Shown here: positions 1 through 4,996 of the stretch, piece by piece
How positions within the stretch are numbered: position 1 is the stretch's first letter
Layout: the number at the start of each line of letters is the position of its first letter
Origin: Opitutia bacterium
Lineage (GTDB): Bacteria; Verrucomicrobiota; Verrucomicrobiia; Opitutales; Seribacteraceae
Direction of reading: 5' to 3'
Length of the DNA: 6,325 nt
NCBI GenBank assembly: GCA_018695085.1
Contig: JABHOU010000346.1
Location: forward strand, 1-6,325
Translations under genes and position numbers: made by a program
The notes under the pieces: generated by a model
Database searches by the model: none
What the model saw: only the letters and a program-made list of their open reading frames with translations
What the model was told of the DNA's origin: nothing

Positions 1-93
1 GTACCTGTTGGCGCTGCGCGACTGCGCATGTCATACAAAGCGGGACTTTCCATCGATGGACTTTCGGAACGATTGGCTGGAGCAATAAATTGA
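1..93 (+). CDS. bioF: 8-amino-7-oxononanoate synthase, C-terminal fragment (cut by window edge)
   Basis: Frame 1 is open from the first base to a TGA at 91-93 and gives the last 30 residues of a protein, beginning VPVGAARLRMSYKAG. The P-x-G-x-ARLR stretch resembles the end of the small C-terminal domain of the PLP-dependent alpha-oxoamine synthases, especially BioF, where P-x-G-T-ARLR precedes the last helices. BioF condenses pimeloyl-ACP (or pimeloyl-CoA) with L-alanine to give 7-keto-8-aminopelargonate, the first step of biotin ring assembly in the cytoplasm. The catalytic lysine and PLP site lie outside the window, so identity rests on this tail and on the bioH-like and bioC genes directly downstream. 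A related synthase such as Kbl is possible but fits the context less well. Confidence 0.78.
   Translation, partial: VPVGAARLRMSYKAGLSIDGLSERLAGAIN
79..82 (+). promoter_or_regulatory. Ribosome binding site (GGAG) for the TTG-initiated hydrolase gene
   Basis: GGAG lies within the last codons of bioF, 7 nt before the TTG at 90-92. This good Shine-Dalgarno spacing supports the TTG as the start. It is the clearest ribosome binding site in the window; most other genes here have none. Confidence 0.6.
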
Positions 94-698
94 AAGTTTT
101 ATGGATAGGAGGTTGGGCGATTTCACCGGATCACATACTTGAACAGGCTTCGAAACGTTTTCCTAGGATAGAGCATCGTGCAGTTATACCAACAGCGAAG
201 ATCCAAATAGAAGAGGATTTCGATTGGTTGGTCGGTCATTCATTGGGAGCATTTCTTATGCTTCTTTGGCCTGACCTTTTTGCTTCTAAGCGAGGGTTCG
301 TGTTGCTTTCTCCTTTTGTCGAGTTTCCCCGTGAGGCTGATCGTGGCGGGAAGGTAAGCAAGACACAATTGAAAGTCACTGCGCGAGGTCTGAGAACAGA
401 TGCGCTTGCAACGGTAAATGACTTCTACGATCGTGCCGATCTCGATGTGTCGGCTAAGAATCTCCCCTACCCTGTCGAGGATTTAGCTTGGGGGCTGGAT
501 TTGCTTTTGGAGAAAGCCGTGAATCAAGAAACAATATCTAACCGATATCATGAAGTCATTCTCGGCGGCCAAGATCCTATTCTAGACGCCAACCGTATAC
601 TGAAATTCTTTCCAACGGCGAAAGTTTTACCCGAGGCTGGTCATCGATTCGAGGACTTGCTTGAAGAATTACGTTTCGACAAAAAGACCCATGTCTAG
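90..698 (+). CDS. Compact BioH-like alpha/beta hydrolase, probable pimeloyl-ACP methyl ester esterase
   Basis: A 202-residue single-domain alpha/beta hydrolase. Near the N terminus, after a first strand (VLWI), is GGW, matching the HGWG oxyanion region of BioH. The nucleophile elbow is GHSLG at 49-53 with Ser51 as nucleophile. Asp162 (GGQDPILD) and His185 (AGHRF) are placed to complete the triad. The stretch LAWGLDLLL at 132-140 resembles the NGGLEIL segment of E. coli BioH as I recall it. The expected role is hydrolysis of pimeloyl-ACP methyl ester to pimeloyl-ACP, releasing the chain from fatty-acid synthesis for BioF. It lies between bioF and bioC: the TTG start overlaps the bioF stop as TTGA, and its 3' end overlaps bioC by 8 nt, implying translational coupling. 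At 202 residues it is shorter than E. coli BioH (256) and nearer BioG in size, so it may be a separate isozyme type. The hydrolase fold is well supported; the exact esterase class is not. Confidence 0.8.
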   Translation: MKVLWIGGWAISPDHILEQASKRFPRIEHRAVIPTAKIQIEEDFDWLVGHSLGAFLMLLWPDLFASKRGFVLLSPFVEFPREADRGGKVSKTQLKVTARGLRTDALATVNDFYDRADLDVSAKNLPYPVEDLAWGLDLLLEKAVNQETISNRYHEVILGGQDPILDANRILKFFPTAKVLPEAGHRFEDLLEELRFDKKTHV

Positions 699-1413
699 CT
701 TTGATAAGAGAGCAGGCAGTTATGAAGCCGCTGCAATGATTCAGGCGGAACTTGCGGATTGGGGGTCCGAGTGGTTGGAACTAAACCTTTCGGGCAAGAC
801 GGCTATTGAATTTGGCGCAGGCACTGGCCTCTTTACTCAGTTTATCACTAATACCGGGATCGATCTTACGGCGACCGACTTGTCTCCTGCAATGCTTGCG
901 GAAGGCCAACAACGCGTCTCCTCGTGTCGCTGGGAGAAACTCGATGCTTGGTCTCCCGAAACCGGTTCCCGCGTGGATCGACTATATTCGGCCAGCCTCC
1001 TTCAATGGTGCAAGACCCCAAAAGAGTCCTTGGAGCAATGGCGTGAATTGCTCACCCCTAATGGACGCGTTCTCTGTCTTTTCTTCATCAAAGGCACGTT
1101 GGGTGAACTCGAATCACTGCATCCAGGCATCACTTCCTTGTCTTGGCTGGATGCCCGAGAATGGAACCATGCCTTTGAGCGTGCCGGTTTTGAAATACTG
1201 CGATCGGAGGAAAGTCTTCGGGACTACTTTTACGAAGATGCCGTTGCCTTGCTGAGGAATTTACGAGCGATCGGTGCAACTGGGATGACCCGCATCGATG
1301 CTAATCATCTGCGTAAGCTTCTTTGTGCTTACGATGAATCCTTTAGTGGAGAGTTTGGTACCTATTCATCATGGAACTTCTTTCGCCTCGAGGCGAGGGT
1401 TGGTGGCGAATAA
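691..1413 (+). CDS. bioC: Malonyl-[acyl-carrier protein] O-methyltransferase BioC
   Basis: A 240-residue class I SAM-dependent methyltransferase, close to the E. coli BioC length of about 251. The N terminus SSFDKRAGSYEAAAMIQ matches the BioC start pattern (F-x-R-A-x-x-Y-x-x-A-x-x-Q). SAM motif I is E-FGAGTG at 40-46, the acidic residue after strand 2 is Asp63 (TATDLSP), and ASLLQWC at 101-107 matches the LQW motif of BioC. LLRNLRAIGATG at 187-198 is the C-terminal signature helix of the family. BioC methylates the free carboxyl of malonyl-ACP so that the chain can enter fatty-acid elongation as disguised pimelate. The ATG at 691 is preferred because it fits the family N terminus; a TTG at 661 would add ten residues unlike the family. 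It overlaps the upstream hydrolase gene by 8 nt, as expected of one operon. Confidence 0.93.
   Translation: MSSFDKRAGSYEAAAMIQAELADWGSEWLELNLSGKTAIEFGAGTGLFTQFITNTGIDLTATDLSPAMLAEGQQRVSSCRWEKLDAWSPETGSRVDRLYSASLLQWCKTPKESLEQWRELLTPNGRVLCLFFIKGTLGELESLHPGITSLSWLDAREWNHAFERAGFEILRSEESLRDYFYEDAVALLRNLRAIGATGMTRIDANHLRKLLCAYDESFSGEFGTYSSWNFFRLEARVGGE
1383..1396. repeat. 14-bp perfect palindrome at the 3' end of bioC
   Basis: TCGCCTCGAGGCGA is its own reverse complement. It lies inside bioC codons for FRLEAR, 17 bases before the stop codon and about 55 bases before the pyrE start. About one perfect 14-mer palindrome is expected per 16 kb of random sequence, so it may be chance. As RNA it would leave almost no loop, so a simple attenuator is unlikely. 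Confidence 0.4.
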
Positions 1414-1450
1414 GTTTGCTTTTTGGGAAGGGCTTGAAACCTTACAATGT

Positions 1451-2020
1451 ATGCAAAATTTGCAAGAGGAAGCACTTTCGATTTTCAAGGAAACCAGAGC
1501 CCTATTGACTGGCCATTTCACTCTGCGCTCAGGTCTGCGGAGCGGTCATTTTTTCCAATGTGCTCAGGTATGCCAGCATCTTGACAAGGTAAGCAGGCTC
1601 AGCGAGATGCTCATCGAGAAAATGGGCGATATTGAAGTCGATGTGGTGGTGGCTCCTGCCATGGGTGCTCTCGTTCTTGGCCAGGAAATTGCCCGGCAGA
1701 TGGAAAAACGCTACCTGTTTCTCGAAAAGGTAGACGACAAACTAGCCCTCCGCAGAAATTTTAAACTAGAGAGGTGCGAGCGCGTATTAATCATAGAGGA
1801 TGTTGTAACTCGTGGCGGACGGGTTCACGAAGCTCTCGATATCGTTCAAGGCATCGGTTGTGAAGTGAGTGCGGTTGCAGTGCTGGTTGACCGAAGTGGA
1901 GGCAAGACTGACTTTGGCGTTCCCTTTGTCCCACTAGTAGAGATGAGTTTTCCTACCTATGAACCAAATTCCCTTCCCCCAGAACTAGAAGCTATCCCGC
2001 CCATGAAGCCAGGAAGCTAA
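1451..2020 (+). CDS. pyrE: Orotate phosphoribosyltransferase, Thermus-type PyrE
   Basis: A 189-residue type I phosphoribosyltransferase. The N terminus ALLTGHFTLRSGLRSGHFFQ at 17-36 is the orotate-site hood of the Thermus PyrE family, and LALRRNF at 98-104 matches the LRRGF segment of its flexible loop. VLIIEDVVTRGG at 112-123 is the PRPP-binding motif, with Glu116 and Asp117 as the acidic pair. The C terminus ends in KPGS like other members. The enzyme joins orotate and PRPP to make orotidine 5'-monophosphate in pyrimidine synthesis. The ATG at 1451 gives the normal family length; TTG 1400 and GTG 1403 are in frame but would run into bioC. There is a purine-rich stretch (GGGAAGGG, 1425-1432), too far upstream to be a good ribosome site. 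The gap to bioC is 37 nt, so transcription may continue from the biotin genes. The CPxC pair usual near the C terminus is absent. Confidence 0.9.
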   Translation: MQNLQEEALSIFKETRALLTGHFTLRSGLRSGHFFQCAQVCQHLDKVSRLSEMLIEKMGDIEVDVVVAPAMGALVLGQEIARQMEKRYLFLEKVDDKLALRRNFKLERCERVLIIEDVVTRGGRVHEALDIVQGIGCEVSAVAVLVDRSGGKTDFGVPFVPLVEMSFPTYEPNSLPPELEAIPPMKPGS

Positions 2021-2059
2021 ATTCCGGAAAGGCGAAAAAGAGAAGGGATAAACTTGCTC

Positions 2060-2995
2060 CTATCCTCGATTGCCAGTCCATCGCATAGCCGAAGCATAAC
2101 CCCATAGCGTGCCTACCGCTAATCCTCCAGCGTGAGCCCAGTTAGCCACATTTCCAAAAATTCCAGTAAAACAGAGGGCGAACCAAGCAAGCATGATAAT
2201 TACAGTAGATGAATTCATTTCAATTCCATCTCCAGGGTCGAATTTCCCCTTCATCCAAGCATAACCGAACAGACCATATACTACCCCCGACATTCCTCCA
2301 AAGCTAGGTCCGGATATGCAATACTGAGCAATGTTAGGTATAATTGCAGCCAATAAAATTAAAGCGACAAAGTACCCCGTACCCCGTCGGTTTTCGATAA
2401 GGCTACCCAAGTCGTGAAGCCAAAACATGTTGAATATGATGTGAAAAAACCCAAAATGAAGGAAAATGGGTGTTATCAAACGCCAAACTTGACCCTCGCT
2501 AACTTCGGGAAGAGGGTTTTGTGCAGATGAAAGATATACAGGAGCTTCTCTAGCCGCAATGTGAACTAATTCAGAGATATAAAAAGCTCTAACAGCTTCT
2601 GTATCTTCTCCCATCTTGGAAACAAAACTTGTGGCAATACAGGTGATGATAAGTGCCATGGTGATGATCCCAGGTTTTCTATTTCTGTCCTGCCAACGGT
2701 CTCTCAATGTTTCTTCACGCCAACGACTAGCTTTGTTTTCCTCAATCTTGCGGGCTTTCTTTTCTTGCTTTTGAGCTTCGCGAGCAAGTTCCGCGTATTT
2801 GGAGGCGTCTGGCTTTTGGCGAAATTCATGTATCTCGGCAATCGCCTTGGCGAGTGTATCTTCGTTATGAGCCCATACTGTCCATGACTTTCCCTCGTCA
2901 TCTTCCTCAATCTCACAAGGGATTCCCTTGTAGTTGAGGTACCCTGAAAAGGTGGAAGCCCTTTCTTCGTCGTCAAATTCACCGATTGGTCGCAT
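2060..2995 (-). CDS. GlpG-like rhomboid intramembrane serine protease
   Basis: A 311-residue membrane protein in E. coli GlpG layout. Residues 1-60 resemble the small cytoplasmic GlpG N domain. Residues 63-106 form a long, highly charged helical linker rich in Lys, Arg and Glu. Six membrane segments follow, at roughly 109-127, 183-198, 207-226, 236-249, 264-281 and 286-304. WRLITPIFLH at 171-180 starts the L1/TM2 region; HIIFN at 185-189 holds the conserved His and Asn of the oxyanion site. GGMSG places the catalytic Ser236 at the top of TM4, and WAHAGG gives His288 in TM6, so the dyad is intact. Rhomboids cut other proteins' membrane helices near the outer face of the inner membrane; the substrate is unknown. 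It is last in the - strand unit, 32 nt after the M50 gene. No Shine-Dalgarno precedes its ATG. It is longer than E. coli GlpG (276), mainly through the linker. Confidence 0.93.
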   Translation of the reverse strand: MRPIGEFDDEERASTFSGYLNYKGIPCEIEEDDEGKSWTVWAHNEDTLAKAIAEIHEFRQKPDASKYAELAREAQKQEKKARKIEENKASRWREETLRDRWQDRNRKPGIITMALIITCIATSFVSKMGEDTEAVRAFYISELVHIAAREAPVYLSSAQNPLPEVSEGQVWRLITPIFLHFGFFHIIFNMFWLHDLGSLIENRRGTGYFVALILLAAIIPNIAQYCISGPSFGGMSGVVYGLFGYAWMKGKFDPGDGIEMNSSTVIIMLAWFALCFTGIFGNVANWAHAGGLAVGTLWGYASAMRWTGNRG

Positions 2996-3027
2996 GATCG
3001 TTTTTAAAGGTGATTTTTACGGAAGAT

Positions 3028-3753
3028 TCAACCGTCAACGTCAACCAAGGCAACTAATTCCCTAATAGACGCTTGCAAATCTATGAAGAAACCTGAGCAA
3101 AAGAAAATCGCCGTGCCAAAAGTTTGTCGGAAAGCTGGTAGATTTATCAGCACGAGGAGGATTATAAAACCATAGGAGCTAAGCTTGGCATATGTTTCGT
3201 CCTTCATCCGCACTGCATGTTTGAGAAAATGAGAACCGTCCAAGGGCGGTACGGGAATAAGGTTAAATACAAATAACAAACAGTTTAGCGTAATAATCGT
3301 CTCCGCAAGTTTACCGATCTGCACATTTCCATTGTCGAGATCGAGAAATAGTCCTGAAAGGCATGCAGCCAACAAGGCGATACATAGGTTGGAAAATGGC
3401 CCTGCGGCGGTAATTAAAAGGTCGTCTCGAACACGATTTTGTTCATTTGGCAATGAAACTCTAACTGGTTTGCCCCACCCGAAGACGGAGAATCCAGGAC
3501 TGAAAAATAGAACTGTGAGAGGTATGAGGAAGGTGCCTATGGGGTCGACATGGGCTATTGGGTTAAGCGTCACTCGACCTTCGGCACGAGGGAGAGGGTC
3601 TCCTAGTTTGTCGGCAGTTATTGCGTGTGCCCATTCATGGACGCTAAGACTGGCGACCAGGACGAAGAACAAAATCAACTTGTCGGGCCAGCCATCGGTA
3701 AATGCACCAAGGAAATGTGGTCGCAGACCTTCAATGACTGCTAATGTGTTCAT
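3028..3753 (-). CDS. Minimal site-2 protease family (M50) membrane metalloprotease
   Basis: A 241-residue, very hydrophobic protein with both hallmarks of the S2P family: HEWAH at 39-43 (the HExxH zinc site, His39/Glu40/His43) in the first core helix, and NLIPVPPLDGS at 164-174 with Asp172 as third zinc ligand. GRVTLNPIAHVDPIG at 59-73 is typical of the small S2P-M50 group that has no PDZ or CBS domain (the YwhC/cd06158-like type). Such enzymes cut transmembrane segments within the bilayer, often after another protease has trimmed the substrate. Its ATG overlaps the TPR gene stop as ATGA, showing translational coupling, and the rhomboid gene follows 32 nt downstream. All zinc ligands are present, so it should be active. 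The substrate cannot be read from the sequence. Confidence 0.92.
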   Translation of the reverse strand: MNTLAVIEGLRPHFLGAFTDGWPDKLILFFVLVASLSVHEWAHAITADKLGDPLPRAEGRVTLNPIAHVDPIGTFLIPLTVLFFSPGFSVFGWGKPVRVSLPNEQNRVRDDLLITAAGPFSNLCIALLAACLSGLFLDLDNGNVQIGKLAETIITLNCLLFVFNLIPVPPLDGSHFLKHAVRMKDETYAKLSSYGFIILLVLINLPAFRQTFGTAIFFCSGFFIDLQASIRELVALVDVDG

Positions 3754-4910
3754 CGGTGTTGAGTATCCGAATTCCGTATTGACGAGGGAACAGGTTCTAC
3801 CTCGGTAAAGCTGGTTAATTGTAACCGTACTTGGCCGTTTTGGTCGTAATCGGCTCTAATCGTGTCGGCTCGCAGATCACGAAGAAGTTTTTCCTCCTCA
3901 AGTCTTAAGGAAACGTGCCTCAGGCGCCTCAAGTTGTCGTCGATGAATTTGCCCGGTAGTGGGCTGAGTTGTGTATTGCGATTATCCCGCGTTTTCGGTT
4001 CAGCCGATTTTTCAGGTGACGGATTCCCCGCGCCATCCGACTCCTTAAGCTCCTTAATAAAGCTTTCTCTCGTAGCTCGCAGTGAGGGGGAGGTAATGGT
4101 CTTCAGAATGGTAACCGCTTCTTTTCCCCTACCAAGCTGGGTCATGGCACGGGCTTCTCCCAATGCAAGATATTCTCGTTCCGAGACCGGGTGATCTCGT
4201 GCTTGATTTCGAAGATCTTGCCAAACGCCCAAGGCTTTGTCCCAGTCCGGGTCGGAAATATCGAAGAAGCTTTGGGCGTACCGTAACTTGTATTCGAAGT
4301 TGTCGGGGGCCAGTTTGCTTGCTGATCGAAACGCCTCATGCATGCTGCGGTCATTGGTCTGGACTGATGCAATCCCCAAGCTCAATAAATCTTCCTTAAA
4401 TAAAAACAAAAAAGTACCTAGTTGATGGTGGTAGACCGGTTCTTTTGGGGCCAGCGCAACTGCTTTCAGTAAGAAAGGAAGAGCATCGGCCAGTCGCCCT
4501 TCTTCAACGAGATAATTTGCAATGTTTTGTTTAACTACCGCTAATCGAGGATCAATTTTATCTGCTTCAAGAAATAGCCCTGTTGCATGTCGTGGCTGTC
4601 CCATTCGTCGAAGAAACTTCCCATAAAGTATGAGACCGTTAACATCTCGAGGATTGTCTTCGAGATAGGATTCGTATGCGGATAGTATTTGTTGGGCTCT
4701 TCGGGTGAGTTCTTGTTTGCTGAGAGGTTTATTGGCCCACGAGGAGTTTTTAAGAAACAGCTGTTCTCGTTCTACGATCTGCCCCAAGCGTTGAGCGGCG
4801 ACGGTAATTGCCTCGTGCTTGTAAGTTTCTTTCTTTTGGGAATCCCCCACTGCAATAAAGCCGCAAAGGATGCTGCAAAGAATACTTCTTAAGTAAGGTA
4901 TGCGTACCAT
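3750..4910 (-). CDS. Secreted tetratricopeptide-repeat protein of unknown function
   Basis: A 386-residue protein. Residues 1-22 look like a Sec signal peptide (Arg3 and Arg8, then a hydrophobic stretch to FIAVG, possible cut after Gly22). Cys12 and Cys16 lack a proper lipobox, so a lipoprotein is unlikely. TPR-like helix pairs follow at about 73-88, 90-122, 123-156, 157-202 (interrupted by an insert near 171-188), 204-240 and 246-270, with typical YGKFLRRMGQ and NYLVEEGRLADALPFLLKA patterns. A polar linker at 288-317 (Pro, Ser, Lys, Glu) leads to a C-terminal segment of about 60 residues: a charged helix RRLRHVSLRLEEEKLLRDLR at 328-347, then a likely beta hairpin ending in VRLQLTSFTEVEPVP. 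I do not recognise that tail. TPRs bind proteins, so an adaptor role in the periplasm is plausible. It is the first gene of the unit with M50 and rhomboid. The ATG at 4910 has no Shine-Dalgarno. Confidence 0.85.
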   Translation of the reverse strand: MVRIPYLRSILCSILCGFIAVGDSQKKETYKHEAITVAAQRLGQIVEREQLFLKNSSWANKPLSKQELTRRAQQILSAYESYLEDNPRDVNGLILYGKFLRRMGQPRHATGLFLEADKIDPRLAVVKQNIANYLVEEGRLADALPFLLKAVALAPKEPVYHHQLGTFLFLFKEDLLSLGIASVQTNDRSMHEAFRSASKLAPDNFEYKLRYAQSFFDISDPDWDKALGVWQDLRNQARDHPVSEREYLALGEARAMTQLGRGKEAVTILKTITSPSLRATRESFIKELKESDGAGNPSPEKSAEPKTRDNRNTQLSPLPGKFIDDNLRRLRHVSLRLEEEKLLRDLRADTIRADYDQNGQVRLQLTSFTEVEPVPSSIRNSDTQHR

Positions 4911-4923
4911 GTGGCGAAAAGTA

Positions 4924-4954
4924 TATATATGTCTTCTCGTTCGAAGGTTTTCAA
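4924..4954 (-). promoter_or_regulatory. Candidate promoter for the TPR-M50-rhomboid unit
   Basis: Read on the - strand, TTGAAA (4954-4949) lies 19 nt before TATATA (4929-4924), inside a run of alternating T and A. The spacing is longer than the best 17 nt. Transcription would begin about 7 nt before the ATG at 4910, giving a very short leader that agrees with the absence of a ribosome binding site. Confidence 0.35.
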
Positions 4955-4985
4955 GCTTGGATCAGTATCGTTCTATCCTGTACTC

Positions 4986-4991
4986 TATAAG
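4986..4991 (+). promoter_or_regulatory. Candidate -10 element for the Sel1 gene, possibly giving a leaderless transcript
   Basis: TATAAG lies 5 nt before the ATG at 4997, so a start at normal distance would fall on or beside the A of the ATG and give a leaderless mRNA. No convincing -35 is seen at the right distance, and the region before the ATG has no Shine-Dalgarno. An alternative is TATCCT at 4974-4979, also without a clear -35. Confidence 0.25.
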
Positions 4992-4996
4992 AATAA

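Noticed and set aside
806..1255. Long open frame inside bioC on the same strand
   Set aside because: It lies wholly inside bioC in another frame, and its product shows no family motif, whereas the bioC frame carries all expected methyltransferase motifs.
1400..1450. Upstream TTG or GTG start for pyrE
   Set aside because: It would add about 16 residues absent from the family and overlap bioC; the ATG at 1451 gives the usual length and N terminus.
2044..2066. Hairpin GGATA/TATCC between pyrE and the rhomboid gene as a terminator
   Set aside because: The stem is only 5-6 bp with a 10-nt loop, there is no T run on either strand, and one arm lies inside the rhomboid coding region.
3332..3808. 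158-codon open frame on the + strand across the M50 gene
   Set aside because: It is antisense to the zinc-protease frame, its product is rich in Arg, Ser and Pro as is typical of shadow frames, and it has no recognisable domain.
3862..4425. Several open frames on the + strand antisense to the TPR gene
   Set aside because: The opposite strand encodes a coherent signal peptide plus TPR protein; the antisense products are short, overlapping and compositionally odd.
3750..4910. TPR protein as a lipoprotein
   Set aside because: Cys12 and Cys16 are preceded by S-I-L, which does not fit the lipobox with Gly, Ala or Ser just before the Cys; a Sec signal peptide is more likely.
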